Shown: piece by piece, positions 31,883 to 40,303 of the stretch
How positions within the stretch are numbered: position 1 is the stretch's first letter
How the letters are laid out: every line of letters begins with the position of its first letter
Assembly: GCA_050305935.1 (NCBI GenBank)
Contig: JBNLGG010000001.1
Location: forward strand, 124,001 to 188,000
Direction of reading: 5' to 3'
Source of the DNA: CAJXNP01 sp050305935
GTDB taxonomy: Bacteria > Bacteroidota > Bacteroidia > Cytophagales > Cyclobacteriaceae
Length of the DNA stretch: 64,000 bases
Made by a program: the position numbers and the translations under genes
The notes under the pieces: model-generated
Seen by the model: only the letters and a program-made list of their open reading frames with translations
Told to the model about the DNA's origin: nothing
Database searches by the model: none

Positions 31883-34855
31883 TACGCTGGCAGTATAAAT
31901 AGTACCAACTGGGTTGATCAAACGCAATGGCAATCCCTCTATCAATCCTTGTACTCGATGCGGGTGGGCACAACCGCTAGCATGACGGCTCCACCCACAG
32001 TTTACGCGCACCTGGAAAGTCAGCAGGCTGCCGCCCAGAATTTGATTTTATTGGCGGCTCAATATTATACCTACCAACAATATAAATCAAATGCATACAG
32101 CAATGGGGATGTAATCGTAAGCAATGACCGCATCTATGATGTGGCGGGGCGAAACCCTTACGAGACAAAAACAGCCTTCGCCGTAACGCCCGTGGAATAC
32201 CACCTGGAAGGGAACACCTTTTCCTTTAAGCTGCAAAGCAATATGATCTATACCAACACTACCAAAACATTGAGCTCAGTTCAGGTAGACTTTGGCAATG
32301 GCCAGGGCTACCAGACGATTTCGCTCAATGCCGTGAAAAATGTGACTTATTCCTCAGGAGGGGAAAAAGAAATGAAGGTAAAATTTGTCTACAGTGGTGG
32401 CCCCACACTTTACAGCCACTCCAAACTATACGTGGATTACATCCCGTCTACATCAACCCTAAGATTCAGTGGATCAGGCATTACCACACAAGTGATTACA
32501 GGGGCGGCTTTCCAGGGTGCAACCGCTACGGGCGATATTACCATTGAAACAGCGGGTACCGATGGCATTCTGGATAAGCCATTGATTGTGGTGGAAGGTT
32601 TTGACCCGTTTGATGATACCGACTACTTCGATTTCATAAATGATCGAGATGTAGGAGGTATTAATGTAGACTTAGATCCCAATCCATCAGTAACAACTAC
32701 GCTAAATGACGAGATCGAATCCAAAGGCTACGACCTGGTGTTTGTCAATTACCGCAACGGCACTGACTTCATCCAGCGAAATGCTTTTATGGTAGAAGCT
32801 GTGATAGAATGGGTCAATAATAATAAAACTGGAAGCAATAAAAATGTCGTGATGGGGATGAGTATGGGAGGGCTAGTTGCCCGATATGCTCTACGCCACA
32901 TGGAAACTACCGGACGAACACATGACACCAAACTTTATATAAGTCACGATGCCCCACATCAGGGAGCGAATGTACCCCTGGCCTATCAGGGATTTGTCAG
33001 GCACCTGGTAGCTGAATCAATTGGCATTCCGGTGTTCTTTAGCATCTTTGACATTAATGTTTTGGATTTTGACGAAGCTTTTCCCGCGCTTCGGGTTGGA
33101 TTGGATATTGTGCAATCCCCCGCTGCCCAACAAATGCTTATATACCAGCTTCAGGGTGTTGGAAGTGGTGTTGCCATAAACAATTCTAGCGCTTTTGGCA
33201 CTTTCTCCACAGAATACCGAAACCTTGGCTATCCGTCCCAGGGAGGGATTAAAAACATAGCGATTTCTAATGGATCGGAATGCGGAACTCCCCTTGATTT
33301 TGCACCGTATGCGACCCTGGCAAATGTCAATGCAAATGTAGACCTTCCCTTTTTAATCCATAATATCACCTATGGATTCATCAATGCCCTTTCCTTAAAT
33401 CCTATAAAAACCCTCACATCAGTCTTATCGACAAATACAGACATAAAGGCAGAACTTGACCTTAAAGCTTTGCCAAGCCAGCAATCAAAACAGATTTACA
33501 AAGGCAAAATCTACATAAAGAAAACTGTGCTGGGATTCATACATATTGAAGAACAGCTTATTAACCAAAAAACAATCAACTCTGGAAGCAATATGCTCCC
33601 CCTTGATAATGCGAGTGGCGGGGTATATGATATAAATCAATTCATAACATTGCCACCAGCGTTGGCTCAAATTCTACTTGAACCAAGGTTCAATTTCATT
33701 CCTACGCACAGCAGCCTGGATATTGGAAGAGGCACCCAACAAATTACCACCAGTGACCTTGCCAGAGTGACTTCACCTCTAAATCCACCAAGTTCTCCAA
33801 AAAACACCCCCTTTGACAACTTTTTCACAAATCCAACGATAAGCGAAAACCATATTCAGTTTACGCTAGATAATGGGATTTGGCTTTTAGATGAATTGCA
33901 AGGCAATCAAGCGTTCTACAGTTGTGTTTCAACTTGCGCCAACCCTCCAAGCAATGTGGTTTCCGGGTCTTCACTCCTCTGTGATGTCAACAAAACTTAT
34001 TCAATTCCTAACATTCCTTCTGGGACAAATGTGAGCTGGAGTGTTTCTCCTACAAGCCTTTTTGCAGTAGATGTTGGATTAGGTAACAGCTTTACAACTC
34101 GCGCCACCAGTTCGTCATCAAGAGGGCAGGGTACCATTACAGCATCCATTAATAGCGGGGGTACTTGTGGTAATATTCAGGTTAGCAAAACCGTCTGGGT
34201 TGGTAAGCCACAATATACATCCAATATATCAGGGCCTACTTTGATGACACCCGGTCTTCAGTCTAATTTTTCCGTCTCACCTGCCAATGGAAGTCCAACG
34301 AACTACCAGTGGATAACGCCGAGCGGCTGTTACCAATCCCATTGCTGGAACGTCGTTTACGGCCAGGGGCTGAGAACAGCCACGATCCAGGCAGGAAACC
34401 AGGGGAATAACCAGCGCATTGATGTTCGTGCCTATAATGCCTGTGGCTACGATGCCAGGTACATCTATGTGAATGTGACAAATTCTACCGGGCCTTGTGG
34501 AGGGAGTTTATTGGTGTATCCAAACCCCAGCCTGGGAGATGGCGGAGTAATTAACATTAAAATTCCACCACCCTGTGATTTATCAATTGTTCAGGAGAGC
34601 GATGGAAGCTCAACAAGCGGGTCATCTGACACAAAACTTCAAGTCAGCGAAGCATCAACGACCCAGCAGGTGTCCAGATCAGCAACGGCCTCAATTGTAA
34701 TTATTCGAAATTTGAACGGAGATATCCTGTACGAAAATAGTTTTATGGGTGAGATGATCGCCCTCGAAGACGTGGGCCTGGAGCCAGGCCTGTACATAGT
34801 TGAGCTTAACACGAACGGGCGGATATACCATGAAGGATTGGTGATAAAAGAATAA
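31712..34855 (+). CDS. Secreted lipase/esterase-like protein with T9SS sorting domain
   Basis: A 1047-aa secreted protein. It begins with a Sec signal (SLLLLFATYLIVHFSLAQ). The central alpha/beta-hydrolase domain (about 290-450) has PLIVVEGFDPFDD, then NVVMGMSMGGLVARYAL with nucleophile Ser384 in GMSMGG, and SHDAPHQGANVP with a candidate His. The fold resembles PGAP1/DUF676-type lipases. Two PKD/Ig-like beta domains lie at about 740-920 (SGSSLLCDVNKTYSI). The last 80 residues are a type A T9SS sorting domain, with LLVYPNPSLGDGG at the start and GLYIVELNTNGRIYHEGLVI at the end. It should be exported by the gliding-type secretion system and be surface-bound or released. Confidence 0.85.
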   Translation: MKSLLLLFATYLIVHFSLAQNTDYYNRMNHVFGAIDKAKVTTGLLKEFGVRINHVENYAGSINSTNWVDQTQWQSLYQSLYSMRVGTTASMTAPPTVYAHLESQQAAAQNLILLAAQYYTYQQYKSNAYSNGDVIVSNDRIYDVAGRNPYETKTAFAVTPVEYHLEGNTFSFKLQSNMIYTNTTKTLSSVQVDFGNGQGYQTISLNAVKNVTYSSGGEKEMKVKFVYSGGPTLYSHSKLYVDYIPSTSTLRFSGSGITTQVITGAAFQGATATGDITIETAGTDGILDKPLIVVEGFDPFDDTDYFDFINDRDVGGINVDLDPNPSVTTTLNDEIESKGYDLVFVNYRNGTDFIQRNAFMVEAVIEWVNNNKTGSNKNVVMGMSMGGLVARYALRHMETTGRTHDTKLYISHDAPHQGANVPLAYQGFVRHLVAESIGIPVFFSIFDINVLDFDEAFPALRVGLDIVQSPAAQQMLIYQLQGVGSGVAINNSSAFGTFSTEYRNLGYPSQGGIKNIAISNGSECGTPLDFAPYATLANVNANVDLPFLIHNITYGFINALSLNPIKTLTSVLSTNTDIKAELDLKALPSQQSKQIYKGKIYIKKTVLGFIHIEEQLINQKTINSGSNMLPLDNASGGVYDINQFITLPPALAQILLEPRFNFIPTHSSLDIGRGTQQITTSDLARVTSPLNPPSSPKNTPFDNFFTNPTISENHIQFTLDNGIWLLDELQGNQAFYSCVSTCANPPSNVVSGSSLLCDVNKTYSIPNIPSGTNVSWSVSPTSLFAVDVGLGNSFTTRATSSSSRGQGTITASINSGGTCGNIQVSKTVWVGKPQYTSNISGPTLMTPGLQSNFSVSPANGSPTNYQWITPSGCYQSHCWNVVYGQGLRTATIQAGNQGNNQRIDVRAYNACGYDARYIYVNVTNSTGPCGGSLLVYPNPSLGDGGVINIKIPPPCDLSIVQESDGSSTSGSSDTKLQVSEASTTQQVSRSATASIVIIRNLNGDILYENSFMGEMIALEDVGLEPGLYIVELNTNGRIYHEGLVIKE

Positions 34856-34885
34856 AGTAGGTGCAGGAAGCACATCAAGTGATTT

Positions 34886-34917
34886 TTAAAAACGGAGCCC
34901 TTTGGTTCCGTTTTTTC
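34886..34917 (+). terminator. Lipase terminator
   Basis: AAACGGAGCC (34889-34898), loop CTTT, GGTTCCGTTT (34903-34912) with one G-T pair, followed by a T-rich tail. Confidence 0.8.
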
Positions 34918-34947
34918 TTCTACATCACCATTTTATTTCGTAAACAC

Positions 34948-35358
34948 TTAAGAAAAACCCGTGCGTACGGCCAATTCCGGCGAACTTGTATAATAATCCA
35001 ATGTGCTTTCCCACCGCCACCTTCGCCCTAAAAAGTATTGATAGCCAATTGAAAAAGAGCCATTTAAATCGTCATCATTAAGCAACCTGCTTGCTTTCAG
35101 AAGGACAAAGGAAAACAAATAATATCGTATCCCGATGGCGGCAAAATCACTTCTGCCCGTCCACGCTTCATAGCCACCATTGAATGCAATTTTCTGTTTG
35201 ACAAAATAATTTAATTCGACATTTCCCTGGGCTTTTCAGAAAGGGTCCTGAAAATCAGTTTTAATCACATCCATCTCAGCGGAAAGCATAAACCTGGTTT
35301 GCGAGAAACCCAGGTGGGCGACAAAAAGCAATATGACCGTTAAAAAGAGACCTTTCAT
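34948..35358 (-). pseudogene. Beta-barrel envelope protein gene with internal stop
   Basis: On the minus strand an ATG overlapping the uvrB stop (ATGA) opens a frame of 136 codons. It begins with a signal peptide (MKGLFLTVILLFVAHLGFSQ) and continues with short amphipathic strands typical of an outer-membrane barrel (ELNYFVKQKIAFNGGYEAW, FSIGYQYFLGRRWRWESTL). It ends LAVRTGFS and TAA. A TGA interrupts it at codon 41 (35238-35236). The strands after the stop keep clear coding character, so the break is recent or is a sequencing error. No in-frame start allows translation of most of the second part. Confidence 0.65.
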
Positions 35359-37376
35359 TTGGCTTCTTTTACCAGCTTTTCCAGTTCCAGCATTTCATCG
35401 CGGAGCCTGGCTGCTTCCATGAAATCAAGGTCTTTTGCAGCTTTTTCCATTGCCCGTTTGGTTTTGTCGACCATTTTCTCCAACTCATTTTTCGGCATGT
35501 ATTTTACCACCGGGTCGGCAGCAATGGTAGGTTCTTCTTCGATATAATATTTTTGGGTACTTTTCCTTCTGTCCGCCACTTTGGTTTGTCCCAGGATCGC
35601 CTCTTTGGATTTTTTTACGGTGAATGGAATAATACCATTTTTTTCATTGTATTCCTGCTGGACCGCTCTCCTTCGGTTGGTCTCGTCGATAGCTAATTGC
35701 ATCGAATCAGTAATCTGGTCGGCATACATGATTACTTTCCCCTTCTCATTTCTTGCTGCCCGTCCTATGGTTTGAACCAACGATCGCTGGTTTCTTAGAA
35801 AACCTTCTTTGTCGGCATCCAATATGGCAACAAGCGAGACCTCAGGAAGATCGAGACCTTCCCTCAATAAGTTTACTCCTACCAGCACATCAAAAACCCC
35901 AAGTCGTAATTCCCGGAGGATTTCTACTCTATCCAATGTTTTTACTTCCGAATGAATGTACCGGCATTTTACTCCAGCTTTGTCCAGGTATTTTGTCAGT
36001 TCTTCCGCCATTCTTTTTGTGAGGGTGGTCACCAGTACACGATCACCTTCTTTTACCCGTTCATCAATTTCTTCGAGTAAATCATCAATTTGATTAAGGC
36101 TTGGGCGTACATCTATTTCGGGATCTAAAAGGCCAGTTGGTCTTATTAGTTGCTCAACGATTACTCCTTCTGATTTCCTTAATTCGTAGTCCCCAGGAGT
36201 AGCGCTGACAAAGACAACCTGATTGATCATTTGTTCAAATTCATTAAATGCCAGTGGCCGGTTGTCCATTGCGGAGGGTAGGCGGAAGCCATAGTCGACC
36301 AGGTTAACTTTTCTGGATCGGTCGCCACCCCACATGGCACGCACCTGGGGAACGGTTACGTGGCTTTCATCGATGATCATTAAATAATTATCAGGGAAAT
36401 AATCCAGCAGGCAGAAGGGTCGGGCTCCCGTGTTTCTCCGGTCGAAATATCGTGAATAGTTTTCGATGCCACTGCAATAGCCTAATTCCCTGATCATTTC
36501 AAGGTCAAATTCTGTACGTTCTTTAATTCGCTTAGCTTCGATGAAACGCTTTTCACGTTCGAACAAGTGAATTTGCTCCATGAGGTCATCCTGGATTTGG
36601 TAAATGGCCTGATTAACCGCTTCTTTACTGGTGACAAATAGATTCGCCGGGAAAATTGTAACAATCTTTTCATCACTGATTTTTCTGCCGTCGGAGGGGT
36701 CTATGCGTTGAATCGCTTCAATTTCATCACCCCAGAAAATGATCCTGACAGCGTAATCGGCATAGGCTAGAAAGACATCTACCGTATCGCCTTGCACCCT
36801 GAAGTTCCCCCTCCTGAACTCTACAGATGTTCTACTGTATAAAATATCCACCAGGCTATGCAGTAACCTGTTTCGTGAAATGATGTCGCCTTCCTGTATC
36901 CTAACTACATTTTTGCCAAATTCTTCCGGATTTCCAATTCCATAAATACATGAAACAGAGGCCACTACTATAATATCCTGCCTTCCGGTTAACAATTGCG
37001 ATGTAGCGCTGAGCCGCAATTTTTCTATTTCTTCATTAATGGAAAGGTCTTTTTCTATATATACATTGGAGGTGGGGATATATGCTTCCGGCTGGTAGTA
37101 GTCGTAATAGGAAATAAAATATTCCACTGCATTCTCAGGGAAAAATTGTTTCAACTCACCATACAATTGGGCAGCGAGGGTTTTATTGTGGCTGAGCACC
37201 AGTGTGGGTCGGTTAATCCTGGAGACCACATTGGCCATGGTAAATGTTTTTCCGGATCCGGTCACACCCAATAGCACTTGTGACGGTTCTCCGGCAAGTA
37301 TTCCTTTTTCCAGTTGGTCAATCGCCATGGGTTGGTCACCAGTTGGGATGTATTCGCTTACAAGTTTGAAATTCAT
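35355..37376 (-). CDS. uvrB: Excinuclease ABC subunit B
   Basis: UvrB is the damage-verifying helicase of nucleotide excision repair. The 673-aa protein has Walker A GVTGSGKT (37-44), the damage-probing beta-hairpin YYDYYQPEAYIP (about 90-102), a DEAD-like Walker B in MIIDESH, and the C-terminal helicase motifs ending with QTIGRAARN. It closes with a UVR domain (KRAMEKAAKDLDFMEAARLR) that contacts UvrC. It is full length. The gene stands alone except for the downstream beta-barrel gene overlapping by four bases. Confidence 0.97.
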   Translation of the reverse strand: MNFKLVSEYIPTGDQPMAIDQLEKGILAGEPSQVLLGVTGSGKTFTMANVVSRINRPTLVLSHNKTLAAQLYGELKQFFPENAVEYFISYYDYYQPEAYIPTSNVYIEKDLSINEEIEKLRLSATSQLLTGRQDIIVVASVSCIYGIGNPEEFGKNVVRIQEGDIISRNRLLHSLVDILYSRTSVEFRRGNFRVQGDTVDVFLAYADYAVRIIFWGDEIEAIQRIDPSDGRKISDEKIVTIFPANLFVTSKEAVNQAIYQIQDDLMEQIHLFEREKRFIEAKRIKERTEFDLEMIRELGYCSGIENYSRYFDRRNTGARPFCLLDYFPDNYLMIIDESHVTVPQVRAMWGGDRSRKVNLVDYGFRLPSAMDNRPLAFNEFEQMINQVVFVSATPGDYELRKSEGVIVEQLIRPTGLLDPEIDVRPSLNQIDDLLEEIDERVKEGDRVLVTTLTKRMAEELTKYLDKAGVKCRYIHSEVKTLDRVEILRELRLGVFDVLVGVNLLREGLDLPEVSLVAILDADKEGFLRNQRSLVQTIGRAARNEKGKVIMYADQITDSMQLAIDETNRRRAVQQEYNEKNGIIPFTVKKSKEAILGQTKVADRRKSTQKYYIEEEPTIAADPVVKYMPKNELEKMVDKTKRAMEKAAKDLDFMEAARLRDEMLELEKLVKEAK

Positions 37377-37481
37377 GCGTGACTATTTGAATAGTTAAAT
37401 AAATATATGATCGATTACATAAATTTTTAAGCACTTAGGTAACAAATGCAAATTTTAAAGTTTTCGATAACAATTTTTATC

Positions 37482-37876
37482 ATGAGTAATTTGATACTTT
37501 ATCAGGCGCTTGTGGTGTTTGTATATTCCATTGCATTGGCAGATGGGAGCTTACAACCGGAAGAAAAAAGTGCCTTTTTAGTGCTGATGGAAAAGGAATT
37601 TAAGAATGGTTCCTGGTGGGCAATTAATCGTTTTAAATTACTGGAATCCCAGGAACGAATGAATATCGAACAATGCCACCGATTTGCCCTTTTGTCATTT
37701 GCACCAATAGAAGTGACTTTACGGAAGAAATGAAAGAGAAGTTTTTACGGGTGATTACTGTAGTGGCAGAGTCGTCCAATAGACCGGATGACAATGAAAC
37801 CGGGATCACAAACCGGTTCAGAAATGAAGCACTATCCATTTATGAAGTCCATATTTCCCAGGATTTCTCCGCCTGA
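37482..37876 (+). pseudogene. TerB-like small gene, apparent frameshift
   Basis: The frame from ATG at 37482 (or 37446) gives a hydrophobic/acidic N-terminus LILYQALVVFVYSIALADGS and LQPEEKSAFLVLMEKEF, which resembles the ADG-x-x-x-x-E turn of TerB-type domains. It runs to LLSF and then into an unrelated short tail ending at 37733. In the phase that opens at 37673 the text resumes TNRSDFTEEMKEKFLRVITV and ends EVHISQDFSA at 37876. The two halves look like one protein of about 130 aa broken by a one-base change near 37690-37715. The end overlaps aroE by 37 bases. Confidence 0.5.
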
Positions 37877-38586
37877 AGTTCTAGCATTTCCAGTCCGTTT
37901 TTAGCCCTTGCCCCATGTTTTAATCCCTCCTTCATGAAGGCTGTTTCTTCAGGGTTATACACAAGGTCGTAGAGATAAAAACTTTTGTTAAGCCATTCGT
38001 AGGGGAGGTCGGGCCTCGAAGAGACGTCTGGAAAAGTTCCGAGTGGTGTGCAATTGATAATGAGTCGATGAGAAAGGAACAAATCCTTATCGTCTTTCAA
38101 ATCTTCGTAGGTCAAATTTCCTTTTTCTGGTGATCTGGAAGCGATTTGATACCTTATTCCAAGGTCGTTTAGGGCCACGTTGACGGCTTTTGAAGCGCCA
38201 CCCGTCCCCAGAACTAATGCCCAATTTATGTTGGCGATGTCCGCCCAGTTTTCCAGGGAAGTTTTAAAGCCGTAATAATCGGAGTTGTACCCTGTCTTGG
38301 ATCCGTCCGGATTTATTTTTACGACATTGACCGCCCCGATTTTTTCAGCGCTATGATCAAGATGATCAAGGTATGGAAAGATCTCTTGTTTATAAGGGAT
38401 GGTGATATTAAAACCCTTCAAATGTTCCAGCTCAAAAAGTTTCTGAACTTCATTTATTTCAGATAGCTCATACAACTCGTAGGAGTATCCCCTGATATTT
38501 TCTTTTTTAAATTTTTCGGTAAAATATTTTTTTGAGAACGAATGCTTCAGTGTTTTGCCAATCAATCCTAGCTGTATGTCAGGCAT
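37840..38586 (-). CDS. aroE: Shikimate dehydrogenase
   Basis: A 248-aa NADPH-dependent enzyme that reduces 3-dehydroshikimate in the aromatic amino-acid pathway. The substrate-binding Ser/Lys/Asp are seen in KHSFSKKYF, NITIPYKQ and SKTGYNSDYYG, and the nucleotide-binding loop is LVLGTGGASKAVNVAL. The C-terminal helix ends with a Gln-containing segment (LEMLELQAEKSWEIW). Length is a little short for the family but no motif is missing. It overlaps the DUF368 gene by eight bases. Confidence 0.93.
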   Translation of the reverse strand: MPDIQLGLIGKTLKHSFSKKYFTEKFKKENIRGYSYELYELSEINEVQKLFELEHLKGFNITIPYKQEIFPYLDHLDHSAEKIGAVNVVKINPDGSKTGYNSDYYGFKTSLENWADIANINWALVLGTGGASKAVNVALNDLGIRYQIASRSPEKGNLTYEDLKDDKDLFLSHRLIINCTPLGTFPDVSSRPDLPYEWLNKSFYLYDLVYNPEETAFMKEGLKHGARAKNGLEMLELQAEKSWEIWTS

Positions 38587-39526
38587 ATTTTTTTGAGTCT
38601 TTTAGGTATTTGGCAATCTTTTCCAGGGAAACCACGATAATAATTCCCAACGCAAAAAAGAACAACGCTGAAAGTAAGTGGGGGTCTTCTCCTGTTTGGC
38701 TAAGGTATTTTGTAGGGAGGATATTTTCCTGGACGAAAGGTACCTGTTCACCTTTGCTATTGGCAATAAATGAAAGTGTCTTTTTCCACGGCCATATTTT
38801 ATACAGCGACCCCACCATAAAACCGGCCAAAAGGCCAATGGTCTGGTTGTGGTATTTATGTAAAAACCACGAGACCACCCTGACAAAGGTTAATAGCCCA
38901 GTGACACATCCCGCCACAAAGATCAGAATAACTAGTACATTAAAATCTTTTAGTGAGGTGAGCATAAACTCGTATTTGCCCAGGATTAGAAGAATAAAGC
39001 TCCCTGAAATACCGGGCAAGATCATCGCACAGATGGCGATTGCCCCGGATAAAAAAATAAATAATGGGTGATCAGGTGTGGTAGCTGGCGTGGCCGATGT
39101 AATAAAATAAGCAATGGCAACACCCAGAATAGTTGCCAATATCGTCACTATATTCCATTTTGAAATTTTGTTTAATACCCAAAGTGATGAAATGAGGATC
39201 AAGCCAAAAAAGAAGGACCAGATCTGAATTGGATGAGCATGAAGTAAATAATGGAATAACTTAGCGAGGGAAATTAAGCTGATAATGATCCCTCCAAACA
39301 ACGCCAATAGGAAGTTGCCGTTTATTGCTTCCCAGAATTCTTTTACCTGCCCCGCAAGGAGCAGCTTCAGGTTATCAAGATTAATAGACTTTAAGGAGTT
39401 GATTAATTCCTCGTAGATGTCGGTTATAAATGCAATGGTACCACCTGAAACTCCCGGGATGACATCGGCAGCGCCCATGCCGATACCTTTCAGTACCAGA
39501 AGAATATAATCTTTCGTTTTACGCAT
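38579..39526 (-). CDS. DUF368 integral membrane protein
   Basis: A 315-aa membrane protein with about eight hydrophobic segments. The family mark GMGAADVIPGVSGGTIAFIT is near the N-terminus and IAICAMILPGISGSFILLIL is the repeated P-G-hS-G motif in the middle. From memory, members of this (PopT) group have been linked to undecaprenyl-phosphate recycling in bacteria; I treat that as likely but not shown here. The gene is packed between aroE (8-base overlap) and the phosphosulfolactate synthase homologue (3-base gap). Confidence 0.88.
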   Translation of the reverse strand: MRKTKDYILLVLKGIGMGAADVIPGVSGGTIAFITDIYEELINSLKSINLDNLKLLLAGQVKEFWEAINGNFLLALFGGIIISLISLAKLFHYLLHAHPIQIWSFFFGLILISSLWVLNKISKWNIVTILATILGVAIAYFITSATPATTPDHPLFIFLSGAIAICAMILPGISGSFILLILGKYEFMLTSLKDFNVLVILIFVAGCVTGLLTFVRVVSWFLHKYHNQTIGLLAGFMVGSLYKIWPWKKTLSFIANSKGEQVPFVQENILPTKYLSQTGEDPHLLSALFFFALGIIIVVSLEKIAKYLKDSKKYA

Positions 39527-39529
39527 TTT

Positions 39530-40303
39530 TTACTTTTTGTCCTCAGTTTTAAGGAAATGGTCAAAGGTATCACCTCTAAGACCGATACGAATGGTTTCCA
39601 ATGGTACCACTTCATTTGGGGAGATATTGCCCAGGTTTACATTGCTTCCCAGCAACTTGATAAACCAAACCTGCTGTGATTTTTGTGGAGCCTCCCAAAT
39701 GATTTTTTCAAAAGGTATTTTAGTCAATATTTCTTCTACCAGTCCTGACCTTACTTCACCAGACGACCTGAAAAGGCCTACGTTCCCACTTTCGCGCGCT
39801 TCGCCGATCACCTTCCAGGCACCGGCATCCAGTTCCTCCTGCATTAATTTTATCCATTTGTAGGGAGGAATTATTTTTTCCACATCCTTGGACCCAACTT
39901 CAGAAAGTACAGTACCTCGTTCAGCCAGTTTCCTTATATAATTACATTTGAGGTCGTGATCCAATTCTATCGAGCCGTCCGACACCTCGGCAAATTCCAG
40001 GTCGTACTTATCAAGCACTTTTACATAGTCCTCGAATTGCCCCCTTATAATAAAGGCCTCGAACAGTGTTCCGCCGAAGTAGACAGGGATATTGTAGTTT
40101 TTATATACTTTGATTTTGTCTTTCAGATTTGGAGTAACAAAGGAGGTGCCCCACCCCAATTTTACGATATCGACATATTCGCTGCAGATGCTCATAAAAT
40201 CCTCTGCTTCCCTTACACTAAGCCCTTTATCCATGGCCATAGTAAACCCAACCTGACGAGGTTTCTTGCTTCTCTCAGGTAAATCTTTTAAAAAATAATT
40301 CAT
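39530..40303 (-). CDS. Phosphosulfolactate synthase-like protein (ComA family)
   Basis: A 257-aa TIM-barrel protein. The ATG at 40303 shares its first base with the TPR-gene stop (TGATG), so that start is chosen over the TTG just before. The family pattern is present: RSKKPRQVGFTMAMDKGLSV, DIVKLGWGTSFV, VYFGGTLFEAF, and FAEVSDGSIEL. The late segments KVIGEARESGNVGLFRS and IIWEAPQKSQQVWFIKLLG are equally typical. In methanogens ComA joins sulfite to phosphoenolpyruvate to begin coenzyme M synthesis. Bacteroidota carry homologues of unsettled role, since they make no coenzyme M; a sulfolactate or sulfonate product is an inference. Confidence 0.8.
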   Translation of the reverse strand: MNYFLKDLPERSKKPRQVGFTMAMDKGLSVREAEDFMSICSEYVDIVKLGWGTSFVTPNLKDKIKVYKNYNIPVYFGGTLFEAFIIRGQFEDYVKVLDKYDLEFAEVSDGSIELDHDLKCNYIRKLAERGTVLSEVGSKDVEKIIPPYKWIKLMQEELDAGAWKVIGEARESGNVGLFRSSGEVRSGLVEEILTKIPFEKIIWEAPQKSQQVWFIKLLGSNVNLGNISPNEVVPLETIRIGLRGDTFDHFLKTEDKK

